DNA of 64,000 nt from Rhodothermia bacterium (GCA_030427885.1 JAUICM010000004.1:372001-436000); one strand, 5' to 3'; shown: positions 1-9,833, numbered from the stretch's first letter. The notes: generated by a model not told the origin, from the sequence alone. Made by a program: numbers and translations.

Positions 1-219
1 CGCTCCGCAATGGATGCATTAATGGCATATGGGCGGCCCAGAAAGATCAAGTTTTGCTGTATGATAGATCGTGGACACCGGGAATTACCGATCTCACCGG
101 ATTACACCGGTATGTATATTGCAACCCAGGAGAAAGAAGAAGTGCAGGTAAAAGTGGAAGAACTGGATGAAGAAGATGCTGTGTATCTGGTAGAAGTTGA
201 GGAGGGAGCTGATGAGTAA
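1..219 (+). CDS. pyrR: PyrR bifunctional regulator/uracil phosphoribosyltransferase, C-terminal part
   Basis: Only the last 72 codons are inside the window; the gene is open at base 1 and ends with TAA at 217-219. The visible residues carry the PyrR signature YGRPRKI followed by DRGHRELPI and a closing segment ending EEDAVYLVEVEE, which match the C-terminal part of PyrR. In the family PyrR binds pyr mRNA or acts as a weak UPRTase to control pyrimidine biosynthesis. The PRPP loop lies upstream and cannot be checked. The last codons overlap the start of pyrB, so the two genes are translationally coupled, which supports the assignment. Confidence 0.9.
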   Translation, partial: RSAMDALMAYGRPRKIKFCCMIDRGHRELPISPDYTGMYIATQEKEEVQVKVEELDEEDAVYLVEVEEGADE

Positions 220-1162
220 TACTTCTGCTGAATATGAATTTAAACAAAAGCACCTGCTGGGCCTGGCTGATTATTCCGCAGAAGACATTTTATATGTATT
301 GGATCAGGCACGTTCATTTCGGGAGATACTTGATCGTCCAGTACCAAAAGTCCCAACTCTCAGGGACAAGACAATTGTAAACCTGTTCTATGAGAACAGT
401 ACCAGAACCAGACTTTCATTTGAATTAGCTCAAAAAAGAATGGGAGCTGATGTCGTTAATTTTTCGGCAAGTAACTCAAGTGCAAAAAAAGGGGAATCCC
501 TCAAAGACACCATTCGAAATATCAGTTCCATGAAGATAGATATGGTGGTCGTTAGACATGAAAGCCCCGGAGTGCCGCACTTTCTGACCCAATGTGTGGA
601 TGCGGCAATTCTAAATGCAGGCGATGGGGCACATGAACATCCAACGCAGGCATTGCTGGATATGTTTACAATGCGTCAGATCAGCTCTGAATTGAAAGGA
701 AGAAAAATTGCTATCATAGGGGATATAAGCCACAGCCGGGTAGTAAGATCTAATATTATCGGTTTGAAAAAACTGGGAGCCGAGGTGGTACTTTGTGGAC
801 CAAAAACATTCATGCCCGTTTTTGTGGAAGATTATGGAGTGAATGTATCGTATGATCTGGATGAAACACTGGCCTGGTGTGATATTGCAATGGCACTGCG
901 AATTCAACTGGAACGGCAGGACAGAGCTACTGAACTATTCCCATCTCTCAGGGAATATCATGAAAGGTTCGGGATCAAAATGGGACATCTTGAAAAGTAC
1001 CCGGACTTCAGGATCATGCATCCCGGCCCGATCAACCGCGGTGTAGAAATGGAAAGTGAAGTGGCCGACAGCGACCGGGCGGTGATACTGGATCAGGTTA
1101 CCAATGGAGTAGCAGTCCGAATGGCGGTACTCTATTTGTTAAGTGGTGGCACCAGAGTTTGA
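212..1162 (+). CDS. pyrB: Aspartate carbamoyltransferase catalytic chain
   Basis: This 316-residue protein catalyses the condensation of carbamoyl phosphate with aspartate, the first committed step of pyrimidine synthesis in the cytosol. The carbamoyl-phosphate loop STRTR is at residues 63-67, followed by the mobile loop around SSAKKGESLKDT, HPTQALLD near residue 146, and the C-terminal MHPGPINRG. Length is normal for a catalytic chain. A TTG at 197 is in frame, but the ATG at 212 is preferred: it overlaps the pyrR stop and has a clear GGAGGGAG ribosome-binding site at 201-208. No pyrI regulatory-chain gene follows; the next gene belongs to a polysaccharide locus. Confidence 0.97.
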   Translation: MSNTSAEYEFKQKHLLGLADYSAEDILYVLDQARSFREILDRPVPKVPTLRDKTIVNLFYENSTRTRLSFELAQKRMGADVVNFSASNSSAKKGESLKDTIRNISSMKIDMVVVRHESPGVPHFLTQCVDAAILNAGDGAHEHPTQALLDMFTMRQISSELKGRKIAIIGDISHSRVVRSNIIGLKKLGAEVVLCGPKTFMPVFVEDYGVNVSYDLDETLAWCDIAMALRIQLERQDRATELFPSLREYHERFGIKMGHLEKYPDFRIMHPGPINRGVEMESEVADSDRAVILDQVTNGVAVRMAVLYLLSGGTRV

Positions 1163-1202
1163 TTAATAATCTGTCGAAAAGTTTTAAATTGCCTTTATTA
1201 CC

Positions 1203-2321
1203 TTGTTAGAAGTAGAATCACAGATCTTAAGTGAAAAAAACCAAGGCGCTATTACGGAAACAATAGATACAAATTCCTCACAACCGACTGTTACAATTGG
1301 AATTCCTGTGCTCAACGAAGAAGAGCATATTGAAAGGGTTGTGTCTGGATTCTTGGATGCGGGATACCCAAAACTGGTAGAGATTCTCATAGCTGATGGA
1401 GGAAGTAAAGACAGAACAAGAGAAATAGTTGCGGAACTTTCAAAGAAAGATGCACGGGTCAAACTCATAGATAATCCGGATAAGTATCAGTCTTACGCTC
1501 TGAATAAAATGATCGATGTTGCTGAAGGTGAAGTTTTTCTCAGGGCGGACGGTCATTGTTATTACCAGGATGATTATATTCAAAACTGTTTATCCGTGTT
1601 AATCTCCTCAGGTGCTAGAAATGTGGGTGGAGCACAACGATATAAAGCTTCAAATCTGGTACAGGCAGGTATTGCGTTAGCTGTTAAAAGTTTTTTAGGT
1701 AATGGTGGTGCAAAATATATGCAGGAAAATTATGAAGGGTATGCTGATACAGTATTCCTGGGATGCTTCTGGACAAAAGATTTAAAAGAAATTGGGGGTT
1801 TTAATACTGAAAATATTACCAATCAGGATTCAGAGTTAAACCTGAGATTGATAGAGCATTTTGGGGAAAGTATTTATGTGAGTCCAACAATCAAGAGTTG
1901 GTATTTCCCGAGAGATAGTTTTGGGAAGTTATTTAAACAGTATTTCAGATATGGAAGAGGAAGGTATCTGACAAAGTCGCTTCATCCGAAAAATAGCCCA
2001 ATCAGAGGATTGATGCCGTTTGTTAGTATATTGATCTTACTTGTATATCTCATTACAGACTTGTTCACTGAAATGAATTTGCATTCGGTTGAAGTATTTG
2101 TCGTTTTATCCGCTTTAGTATTAATTGAATCAATTAGAATCACTGTAAGTAAAACATCCATATATAAAGATGAGATTTGGGTTGGAAACAGTTCAACACC
2201 AATTATAATAAGTAGAGTTCTATCCAGTTCTGTTTCAATTGTTATTATGCAAATAGCACATTTTAGTGGGTTTTTATTTCAGTTTGTTAAGAGAGTATTT
2301 GTTCGGAAAAAAGTATGGTAG
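1203..2321 (+). CDS. Membrane-anchored family 2 glycosyltransferase, ExoA-like
   Basis: 372 residues. The N-terminal GT-A domain (about 28-200) starts with VTIGIPVLNEEEHI and contains IADGGSKD (63-70) and RADGH (114-118), the nucleotide-sugar and metal binding acidic motifs of GT2 enzymes. Three hydrophobic segments near 270-288, 299-308 and 339-360 anchor it in the inner membrane, the arrangement of ExoA-type succinoglycan glycosyltransferases. It probably adds a sugar to a lipid-linked repeat unit on the cytoplasmic face. The start is a TTG with no clear Shine-Dalgarno; there is no in-frame ATG before the catalytic domain, so the exact start is uncertain. First gene of an AT-rich exopolysaccharide locus. 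Confidence 0.85.
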   Translation: MLEVESQILSEKNQGAITETIDTNSSQPTVTIGIPVLNEEEHIERVVSGFLDAGYPKLVEILIADGGSKDRTREIVAELSKKDARVKLIDNPDKYQSYALNKMIDVAEGEVFLRADGHCYYQDDYIQNCLSVLISSGARNVGGAQRYKASNLVQAGIALAVKSFLGNGGAKYMQENYEGYADTVFLGCFWTKDLKEIGGFNTENITNQDSELNLRLIEHFGESIYVSPTIKSWYFPRDSFGKLFKQYFRYGRGRYLTKSLHPKNSPIRGLMPFVSILILLVYLITDLFTEMNLHSVEVFVVLSALVLIESIRITVSKTSIYKDEIWVGNSSTPIIISRVLSSSVSIVIMQIAHFSGFLFQFVKRVFVRKKVW

Positions 2322-2363
2322 TTCAACAGAACAAAATAAACATATATTCAATACCGAATATAA

Positions 2364-3722
2364 ATGAGAGAATTTCAATCCAATAACGGAAAAAAATTTA
2401 CTTCCTTTTTAGATTGCATAAGAGAAAGTCATTTTAATAATGATTTTATTAACTATGAATCTGTATCTGAGTTTTTGGTATTTGGAGCTTGTTATTTTAC
2501 CGATACTCTAATAAATGGTGTAACAAAGAAATTCAGACATCAAAAATTTACATTGGATGTAAATGATGGGTTGATTGAAGATTATTTTCAAAAAGAATCG
2601 CCTTTCATGATCAAGAGTTATATTGATCCAGTAAAAGAATTTCTCTCTTTTTTTGAATCTAGAGCAGATCACCTTCGGAATCGAAGAATTTCAATTGACC
2701 TTACTGGTGGTATTGACTCGAGACTTATAGCAGTAATATTAAATTCTCAGAACATCTCTTTTGATGCAGTGTACTCACTCGATTCAGGGAGTAATTATGA
2801 AGCAGAAATAGCTAGAAAAGTTGCAGAAGTTCTTGGGGTTAGGATCGATATTCTTAGATCTGAAAGTGAATTAACGAACACAGAATTACACAGGCTATTT
2901 GAATTAAGTGATGGATTATGGGACTTTACAAAGCTTGTATCATTAAAGAACACTCAAAGATGGAGACAAAAGAATGGTTATGATTTAGTCATAACTGGAG
3001 TTGGAGGGGAACTTTATAAAGATTTTTGGTGGCAACAAGATTTTCCTTTCTATAAACAAGATAGCGTAAATTTAGGGAGGCTTTTGAAGATGAGAATGTA
3101 TCCTCAGGAGCTGGATGAAAATTTACTTGAAGGAGATTTCAAAAAGGCATTTTCAAATTGTAGTGACTCATTTATTAAAAAAATGGGAAAATATATTGAT
3201 GTAACAAATACTCAATCTTATGACAAGATATACTATGAGGTCAGAATAAAAGAACAGATATCGCTTCTATCGTGGATTACAAGTAAGTATATTGATTCAT
3301 ATTCGCCGCTACTCGAACAGTCTATTTTGTCAATAGGGTATAACTTACCGAAGAGAAAAAGGTTTTTTAATAATTTTCATAGAGATATCATTTCAAGGTT
3401 AAACCCAGAAGTCTCGAAAATACCAACTACAGAAGGTAGAATGAGTGTTTCGAATAATAAATTCTTTAAATCAATGGATGCTTTTAAGTTTGGAATGATC
3501 AAAACAAAAAAGCTTTCAGAAAAACTAATGAGTGTTAGTAGCCCAGAGAAGCATTTGCGACGAACAATAAATCGTAATATCGTAGAAGAATTAAAAGGCT
3601 CACTTATATTTTTTAAGGAAAAAGGATTAATTAACAAAAAATGTAGAGTGTCGGATATCCCTGAAAATATGATTGGCAGATTTCTGCTGTTAAATAAAAT
3701 ATTAGAAACCGCGGAAAATTAA
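2364..3722 (+). CDS. Asparagine-synthetase-like ATP pyrophosphatase of the polysaccharide locus
   Basis: 452 residues with a PP-loop IDLTGGIDSR at 111-120, the ATP-pyrophosphatase signature of the asparagine synthetase/beta-lactam synthetase group, followed by a strand and helix typical of that fold (SLDSGSNYEAEIA). The N-terminal class-II glutaminase is missing: there is no Cys2 and the first 100 residues do not look like an Ntn-hydrolase. It would therefore need free ammonia or another amine donor. Homologues without a glutaminase domain occur in capsule and O-antigen loci, where amidation of uronic acids has been proposed. It sits between two GT2 genes on the same strand. The substrate is not deducible. 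Confidence 0.75.
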   Translation: MREFQSNNGKKFTSFLDCIRESHFNNDFINYESVSEFLVFGACYFTDTLINGVTKKFRHQKFTLDVNDGLIEDYFQKESPFMIKSYIDPVKEFLSFFESRADHLRNRRISIDLTGGIDSRLIAVILNSQNISFDAVYSLDSGSNYEAEIARKVAEVLGVRIDILRSESELTNTELHRLFELSDGLWDFTKLVSLKNTQRWRQKNGYDLVITGVGGELYKDFWWQQDFPFYKQDSVNLGRLLKMRMYPQELDENLLEGDFKKAFSNCSDSFIKKMGKYIDVTNTQSYDKIYYEVRIKEQISLLSWITSKYIDSYSPLLEQSILSIGYNLPKRKRFFNNFHRDIISRLNPEVSKIPTTEGRMSVSNNKFFKSMDAFKFGMIKTKKLSEKLMSVSSPEKHLRRTINRNIVEELKGSLIFFKEKGLINKKCRVSDIPENMIGRFLLLNKILETAEN

Positions 3723-3733
3723 TCTTATAAGCT

Positions 3734-4549
3734 ATGGCACAGATTTCAGGATTGATATCAGTAGTAATACCTTCATACAACAGACCCGAAAGATTAATTC
3801 GTGCAGTTAATTCCGTTTTAGAACAAACGTATAAAAATCTTGAAGTGATAATTATTGATGATGCTTCAGATAATAAAATTCATTTGAGAGATCTAGAGAA
3901 TTCTGAAAGAGTGAGAGTATTATATAATGATGTTAACAGAGGTCCGTGCTATTCACGAAATAGAGGAATATCAGAAGCTAGGGGAGAATACATTAATTTT
4001 CTGGATGACGACGATATACTATTTTCCGATAAGCTTGAAAAACAGGTCAAGTTTTTTAATGATTCCAAGAATCAAAAGCTTGGCATGGTTACTGCACATG
4101 CAATTGACGAGAGGTCTGGAGAAGTAGTTGAAAAGTATAATAGAGTACAGGGTAATATTTATACAAGTCTCCTTAAGTCTTATGCTGTTTCAGGGATTGA
4201 GACTATGTTATTTAAAACCTCTATAATTAAGAGTCTTGGAGGTTTTGATATTGAACTGGAATCTAGTCAGGAATATGATCTACTGATACGTTTTGCTGAG
4301 AACCATGAAGTTGATTATGTAGATGAAATTCTAAGCAAAGAATTTAGGTCAGAGAATCAGATTAATACTAATTTTGCAAAAAAAATAAGTGGTGCTAAAT
4401 ATTTGTTTAAAAAACATGATTGTCGCTTTAGGGACAAAGGGCTCATATTTTGGTTTAGATCAAGAGTAAAATTGAAAATTTTAATACTCAGATTCTATAT
4501 TGGTAAAATATTTGGTGAAAAAGCTTACCGATTGCTATTAATTAATTGA
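3734..4549 (+). CDS. Family 2 glycosyltransferase
   Basis: 271 residues, soluble GT-A fold. SVVIPSYNRPERL opens the domain, IDDASD (41-46) binds the nucleotide, and LDDDD (90-94) is the metal-binding DXD equivalent. A catalytic-base region SSQEYDLLIRF lies near residue 176. It has no membrane segment and would transfer a sugar to the growing repeat unit in the cytoplasm. The gene begins 11 bases after the preceding ATP-pyrophosphatase gene and is probably in the same transcript. Its last 25 bases overlap the end of the convergent GT4 gene. Donor and acceptor sugars cannot be inferred. Confidence 0.88.
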   Translation: MAQISGLISVVIPSYNRPERLIRAVNSVLEQTYKNLEVIIIDDASDNKIHLRDLENSERVRVLYNDVNRGPCYSRNRGISEARGEYINFLDDDDILFSDKLEKQVKFFNDSKNQKLGMVTAHAIDERSGEVVEKYNRVQGNIYTSLLKSYAVSGIETMLFKTSIIKSLGGFDIELESSQEYDLLIRFAENHEVDYVDEILSKEFRSENQINTNFAKKISGAKYLFKKHDCRFRDKGLIFWFRSRVKLKILILRFYIGKIFGEKAYRLLLIN

Positions 4550-5709
4550 TAATAGATTTCAGAATATCTTTTTATATACACTTCTTTGCCAAAGTATTCT
4601 TGGATATAGTTATTTAGTGTTTGAGGGCTAGGATTATTGTTGGTTCTTATCAAATTTATAGCATTTGTAAGTTGTCCTATATTGTCAGGATCAATAAGTT
4701 GCCCAAGATTATTATTTAATATGGCTTCGGGGCCACCACTTTTTGTTGAAATTACAGGTAAACCAGATGCCATCGCTTCTATCAATGCTATGCCGAAAGG
4801 TTCATTTCTACTAGGTAATACAAAACCATCTGCCGAACTAAGCCACTGCCCTATTTCGTTTCTTGGTTTAGGTCCATGAATTATAAATCGATCTGAATGT
4901 TGCTTTGCTATTAATGATTTTATTGATCTTGAATAATCTGGTTCGTCATTAATTCTACCAATCAGATGAACTTTTATTTTAATCTTGTCGTCCAGCTTTT
5001 GAACTGCTTTTACCAATACATCAATACCTTTTTTGTACCGTAAATTTGCTACACACAACAAATGAAAGTAGGAATCATCCAGACCGAGCATTTTTTTTTC
5101 CATTTTTTTTTCATCGTTTGTTGGAGGGATAAAATTAGATGTATCAATATGATTGTATACGATTTGTAACTTATGCTCTACTTCTGGATGAGATTTCAAA
5201 ACATCTTTGTACAAACCAGGCCCAACTACCGTAATATAATCGGCACAACGAAGTTGATTTTTAGTTATCTCAGATAGTTTTTTATTTATGCTAGTGTGAT
5301 AAAAGTCAACTCCATGCATTGTTACAACAATAGGTATACCATATCTTTTTTTAATAGATGTAATTGATAATCCTGAAGGGTATAAAAAGTGTATATGAAT
5401 TAAATCAGGTCTATTCTTATCAAAAAATGAAATAATATTTTTAGATAATGATGCTTGAATTAATTGGGGGAACCGTTTCTTTGGAAAGGATAAATAATAG
5501 ATTCTGTTTCCCTTTATTCTATTATTTAATAATAAAGGAGACGAATTTTTTTTTGAACGCTTTGTAAAGGGAGAATAGTATGGTGTAGGTACTATTAACT
5601 CAGTAATAAACTTTTCTGATAAGGAATTGCAATGGTCTTCAATAAAAGTAGCATCGTATGGGGAGTATATACTTGGGAATGAATGAGAGACAATTGCAAT
5701 TTTTTTCAT
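4525..5709 (-). CDS. Family 4 glycosyltransferase (GT-B)
   Basis: 394 residues. The N-terminal Rossmann half starts KKIAIVSHSFPS and contains HIHFLYPSG and VTMHGVDFY; the C-terminal half has RYKKGIDVLVKAV and the donor-binding motif EPFGIALIEAMASG with VISTKSGGPEAI, diagnostic of GT4 enzymes. Retaining transfer of a nucleotide sugar onto the repeat unit is expected. An upstream in-frame TTG at 5718 adds three residues; the ATG at 5709 is chosen because it starts directly with the lysine-rich first strand. It is followed on the same strand by the flippase gene 53 bases upstream in transcription order, and its 3' end overlaps the convergent GT2 gene. Confidence 0.88.
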   Translation of the reverse strand: MKKIAIVSHSFPSIYSPYDATFIEDHCNSLSEKFITELIVPTPYYSPFTKRSKKNSSPLLLNNRIKGNRIYYLSFPKKRFPQLIQASLSKNIISFFDKNRPDLIHIHFLYPSGLSITSIKKRYGIPIVVTMHGVDFYHTSINKKLSEITKNQLRCADYITVVGPGLYKDVLKSHPEVEHKLQIVYNHIDTSNFIPPTNDEKKMEKKMLGLDDSYFHLLCVANLRYKKGIDVLVKAVQKLDDKIKIKVHLIGRINDEPDYSRSIKSLIAKQHSDRFIIHGPKPRNEIGQWLSSADGFVLPSRNEPFGIALIEAMASGLPVISTKSGGPEAILNNNLGQLIDPDNIGQLTNAINLIRTNNNPSPQTLNNYIQEYFGKEVYIKRYSEIYYQLINSNR

Positions 5710-5762
5710 TTTGGGCAACTATAATTATTAATACTGCAAGCAGAAGGAAATAGTAAAAATGA

Positions 5763-7046
5763 TCAAGTTTTTAAACTTTGATCATATTTAAGAATGCAAG
5801 TGTATAGAAATACATTATAACATATCAATACAAATATATGTAACAACACCAAGATTTTAAGCCCAATAAAGAAGTCGTAAAAATAAAAACCTATAAGAAT
5901 ACCTATAATTCTAACAGAGAAAATCAAACTTGAAAATAAAGTCATAGTCTTCTCTTTTCTAAGCAGAATTAGTGTTTTACCTGTAGGCGCACTTATGAAA
6001 TCAATAAACAATAATGGAGCTAAAATTGAAGCAACAGTCCCCGCTGATATCCATTTGTCACTAAATATAAAACCAAAAATAGGCTCAGCATACAAATAAA
6101 GAGTAATCATTGGAACAATTGAAATAACAAATAGCCCAACCCAGGTTTTAAGTAGAAAGAATTTCATGTACACATTTTGAGAAATTCTTTCAGCAGCTTT
6201 TTTGTAGAAAACTTGTCCTACGGAGGTTCCAAGAAGGGCGGATGGTGCACTTAATACACGATAGGCAAGGGCATAAAAACCGAGTTCAATTTGTCCAAAA
6301 AGGCTACCTATCAAAAGTATTGGAAACTCGATTCCACCACTACTGAGTAAACTTGAAAATACAGTAAATTTAGGTTGGTTTTTATATAAATGAGCGGTCT
6401 TTCTAAGTTTTCTGAATTTAAGCTTTTTAAAATCATTCCAGAATGATAATCCCGCATTAAATACAAATGCTAATAAAGTTATAAATCGTCCAAAAAAATA
6501 TCCGAAAATTAAACCAGTTGTTAGAAAACCTTGGAATCCAATGAAAAACTGAGATGCAGCAATTGTTGATGATTGGGTTATTTTTGCAGATGATAATAAA
6601 TTGTACTTTTCAAATCGAAGATACCAGTACTGAAAAATATTTATAGCAGAGTTTGTTAATAAGGTAATAGGATAGGCAAGAAGAAATAGGTTAGTTAGCT
6701 TAAGTATTTGGCTAAAGAAATCATTAAAAAGTAAAATTGGGATATAAAGTGATAAACTTAAAATACTGGCACTACTAAAAGCAATAAAAAACAATGAAAA
6801 TGCATACTTACGTTTTTTAGGGATTATGATTGCAAATTCATAAGTACCAGTAATTATGATACTACCAATTATAATCATTGAGTGGAATAATTGTAATTCA
6901 CCAAATGAAGTGACTGGAAAAAGTCTTGCCAATAAAGGACTTATAAGTACAGTGATCAGGTGGGCAATACTTGTACCTCCTGCTAATTTTGCAACACTTT
7001 TGAAATAGTTACTGCTTGTAAGTTTTGACAATACCCCTTTAATCAT
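5763..7046 (-). CDS. Wzx-like polysaccharide repeat-unit flippase
   Basis: 427 residues, almost entirely hydrophobic with roughly twelve predicted membrane helices. The N-terminus (SVAKLAGGTSIAHLITVLISP followed by PLLARLFPVTSFGELQLF) matches the start of the oligosaccharide flippase/PST family. Such proteins translocate undecaprenyl-linked repeat units across the inner membrane for polymerisation by Wzy. The neighbours agree: glycosyltransferases on one side, Wzz- and Wzy-like genes on the other. The gene is transcribed away from the Wzz-like gene, leaving a 190-base divergent control region. The substrate linkage is unknown. Confidence 0.85.
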   Translation of the reverse strand: MIKGVLSKLTSSNYFKSVAKLAGGTSIAHLITVLISPLLARLFPVTSFGELQLFHSMIIIGSIIITGTYEFAIIIPKKRKYAFSLFFIAFSSASILSLSLYIPILLFNDFFSQILKLTNLFLLAYPITLLTNSAINIFQYWYLRFEKYNLLSSAKITQSSTIAASQFFIGFQGFLTTGLIFGYFFGRFITLLAFVFNAGLSFWNDFKKLKFRKLRKTAHLYKNQPKFTVFSSLLSSGGIEFPILLIGSLFGQIELGFYALAYRVLSAPSALLGTSVGQVFYKKAAERISQNVYMKFFLLKTWVGLFVISIVPMITLYLYAEPIFGFIFSDKWISAGTVASILAPLLFIDFISAPTGKTLILLRKEKTMTLFSSLIFSVRIIGILIGFYFYDFFIGLKILVLLHIFVLICYNVFLYTCILKYDQSLKT

Positions 7047-7197
7047 ATAGAAAGGTAATAGTTAAATAATTGGAGTAGAAACCTAATGTTTGAATAACCA
7101 AAAGCTTAATTAAAATAAAAAATGATGTTGCTGGACAGTAATATTCGGGCAAAATAAATTTTTCAAAGAAGTAATTCGAATAATAGATCTTGAGTGG

Positions 7198-7205
7198 TAT
7201 CTTTT
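7198..7205 (+). promoter_or_regulatory. Possible -7 promoter element before the Wzz-like gene
   Basis: TATCTTTT fits the Bacteroidota -7 consensus TAnnTTTG except for the last base and lies 31 bases before the TTG start of the Wzz-like gene, inside the divergent region 7047-7236. No TTG was found at the expected -33 spacing, so this is a weak call. No other strong signal was seen in the 190-base region. Confidence 0.3.
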
Positions 7206-7236
7206 ACTAAAACATAAATACAACGACAAACAAAAA

Positions 7237-8421
7237 TTGGAAAGAAATAAAGTAGATATTCTTGATTTACTGATCACACTGGTAAAGCATAAAAAGCTAT
7301 TAATCAGGAATGTAGTAGTTCTGACATTACTATCGTTGATAATAAGTTTGATATGGCCTAAGACTTACCAGTCTACATCAGAAATAATACAAACTAGAGA
7401 GTCGCTTGGTGGAATAAGTAGCATCATTCAAAATTTCAGTTCCATTAATTCTGGCCAAAATAAAGTTGGTGGAGAAACAATTTTGGTTATTCTAAATAGT
7501 GAAACTCTGAGGATGAAACTTATTAACGAGTTTAATCTTCAGGAAGTTTATGGAACTTCAATAAAAGAAGAGCTACTAAAGAATCTTGATGGTGCTATAA
7601 CGATTGAAGATACAAGAGAAGGTGGATTCGGGTTCAATCCAATTGTTTCTGTAAAATTAGGTGTTGAGGATGAGGATCCTGAAAGATCTATGAAAATGAA
7701 TCAATTCATTTTAGATGAATTGGATTTTCAGATGGAATCTTTAAATGCTGAAAGCTCTGAAGAGACCCTTGAATTGTTACAGTCAAGGCTATCTAAAAAT
7801 GAAGAAGATCTTAAAAAAGCCGAGCAGGATTTAAATTCTTTTCAGAATAAATACGGAATTCTTGAGGTTGATGCACAGGTTAGTTCAATGATTGAAAATA
7901 TAGGACAGGTGAAGAGTAAAATTCTTGAAAAGGAGATTGAAATTCAGGTTATGAAGGATAGACTTAATAGTAACTCATCAACTATTTTAGAACTAAAAAC
8001 TCAGTTGAATGCCTTGAATATAACTTATGATGATTTGATAAAGAAATCTGAAAATCTTGATAATACGGGCAGTGATGTTTTCTTCCCATTGCTTGATTTG
8101 CCGGATCTCCTGATTATATATTATAGACTAATACGAGAAGTGGAAATTCAACAATCAATTTATGAATTTCTTCTACCACAGATAGAACAGCAGAGCTTGT
8201 ACCTCGAAAATAATAGTAGCGGCATTAGGTTGATAGACGAACCCGACCTTCCAACATATAAATTTAAACCAAAAAGAGCTTTTATTGTTATAGGCGGATT
8301 CATGTTTTCGATATTCATTTCTTTGATAATTATTTTTTATAAAGAGATGACCTCATCAGAGGATTCTGAAACTTCATTAAAGATCCGTAAGATCAAACAA
8401 GAATTGTTTAATGTGGAATAA
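7237..8421 (+). CDS. Wzz/chain-length-determinant-like protein without kinase domain
   Basis: 394 residues. A first membrane helix near residues 19-42 follows the short cytoplasmic start DILDLLITLVKHKK; a long periplasmic part rich in predicted coiled coil (about 165-300) is followed by a second helix near 348-368 after a PKRAF motif. This two-helix topology with PxxP-like residues near the second helix is that of polysaccharide co-polymerases controlling chain length. There is no Walker A or tyrosine-rich tail, so the usual BY-kinase partner is missing here. The start is a TTG; no ATG precedes the first helix. The 3' end overlaps the next gene by 11 bases, implying coupling. Confidence 0.85.
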   Translation: MERNKVDILDLLITLVKHKKLLIRNVVVLTLLSLIISLIWPKTYQSTSEIIQTRESLGGISSIIQNFSSINSGQNKVGGETILVILNSETLRMKLINEFNLQEVYGTSIKEELLKNLDGAITIEDTREGGFGFNPIVSVKLGVEDEDPERSMKMNQFILDELDFQMESLNAESSEETLELLQSRLSKNEEDLKKAEQDLNSFQNKYGILEVDAQVSSMIENIGQVKSKILEKEIEIQVMKDRLNSNSSTILELKTQLNALNITYDDLIKKSENLDNTGSDVFFPLLDLPDLLIIYYRLIREVEIQQSIYEFLLPQIEQQSLYLENNSSGIRLIDEPDLPTYKFKPKRAFIVIGGFMFSIFISLIIIFYKEMTSSEDSETSLKIRKIKQELFNVE

Positions 8422-9808
8422 TGATTCTAGATTATATAAATCTGGTATACTACATTTAGTTTATCCTGTAATAATTCTAGTAATATTTTTTAGTGGATTT
8501 TACAGTTTCGGAATACTTGCACTAGTAGGTTTGCTAGGTATTAGTGTTACAGGTTTGTATTACAGCTATGCATTCAAAAGAAATGAACTACTGATTTACC
8601 CTATAGCAGCGAGTATTTTTTTGGGCTCATCTCTTAGTTTATTTGAGGGTAATGTTATACCACTTACTCCGTTTCAGGTAACTTTAGTGATTGGGTTATT
8701 AGTTTTTTTCGCGTCAAGACTTTTTAGGGCGGAAACATATGTTAGATATAATGGCTTATTCATTCCTGTAGTTCTATTTTTGGCTATTATCTCATTTTCT
8801 CTCATTTATTCTCCAGATAAGCTAAATGGGTTTCTTCAACTTATACGTTTTATCGTTCTAATTTTATTTTGTCATTTCACTTCAATAGTTGTTAAATCAA
8901 AGAATGTTATTAGAACAACACTAGCCCTGGTAGTTGTGGTGAGCATAACACTTTCTATTTACTCTGTAGTTGAAAATATTATGAATCCCCAGGCTGCTGT
9001 ACAGAATTTATTAAATGCTGGAACTAAATTAACACGTTCAACTGCAGGAGCTTTTTCAGATCCTAACCGTTTTGCTTCCATTCTAATCTTACCAATAGCT
9101 ACTACATTTGCATTATTAAATTCGGATAAGAAAATTCAGATAAGAATAATTGCCGGACTGGCTTTTCTTCTATTAATTGCGGGACTTCTCTCTACATATT
9201 CTAGAAGCGGGTTTTTAGCTGTTTTTTTACTCTCGTTTGTGATAATTTTATGGTTTAATAATGTTAGGTTTTTTTTGCTATTTATGATAGCAGGTTTACT
9301 AATTGGGATGTCCGTTCCGGTAATTCGATTAAATATTATTACTTATTCGGAGAGAATATTCAGTTTGTTTGTTGGTGGGCTTGATAATTCAAATAGTATA
9401 AGATTGATGCTTGGGATAGGCGCTATTAATATGTTTATAGACTCGTATACATTTGGGGTTGGTTTTCAAGGATTTAATGAGGTATTTCCAAGATACTTTA
9501 ATTACCAAGAAACAATTACTGTACAGGAACCACATAATATTATATACACAATTCTGGCGGAACTTGGTCTTCTGGGGTTTTTAATATTTTCGATTATTGT
9601 TTACTTCATTTTTAAAAAAGCTTTAGTAAACACCAGAAATGCAAAATCGGAGGATGATAGAATCTACGCGGTAGTTTTTTTGGCGTCAATCTTGGGCTAC
9701 TTCGTTTTTTATCAATTCTATGATGGGGGTTTATTAGACACCTCGCTTATGATGATATTTGGATTAATATTTGCTCACCATAATATATTAAGCGAAAGAA
9801 AGAACTAA
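8411..9808 (+). CDS. Wzy-like O-antigen/exopolysaccharide polymerase
   Basis: 465 residues with about a dozen hydrophobic segments and a large loop before the C-terminal helices. The segment AGLLSTYSRSGFLAVF near 260-275 is typical of the Wzy_C/O-antigen ligase domain, with the SRSG motif at its end, and EPHNIIYTILAELGLLG near 375 is the second conserved block with its histidine. It would polymerise flipped repeat units at the periplasmic face. The gene starts inside the Wzz-like gene, so polymerase and chain-length regulator are made together. Ligase and polymerase cannot be separated by sequence alone; the context favours polymerase. Confidence 0.83.
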   Translation: MWNNDSRLYKSGILHLVYPVIILVIFFSGFYSFGILALVGLLGISVTGLYYSYAFKRNELLIYPIAASIFLGSSLSLFEGNVIPLTPFQVTLVIGLLVFFASRLFRAETYVRYNGLFIPVVLFLAIISFSLIYSPDKLNGFLQLIRFIVLILFCHFTSIVVKSKNVIRTTLALVVVVSITLSIYSVVENIMNPQAAVQNLLNAGTKLTRSTAGAFSDPNRFASILILPIATTFALLNSDKKIQIRIIAGLAFLLLIAGLLSTYSRSGFLAVFLLSFVIILWFNNVRFFLLFMIAGLLIGMSVPVIRLNIITYSERIFSLFVGGLDNSNSIRLMLGIGAINMFIDSYTFGVGFQGFNEVFPRYFNYQETITVQEPHNIIYTILAELGLLGFLIFSIIVYFIFKKALVNTRNAKSEDDRIYAVVFLASILGYFVFYQFYDGGLLDTSLMMIFGLIFAHHNILSERKN

Positions 9809-9833
9809 TTACTTCACGATTAATAAATCTAAA

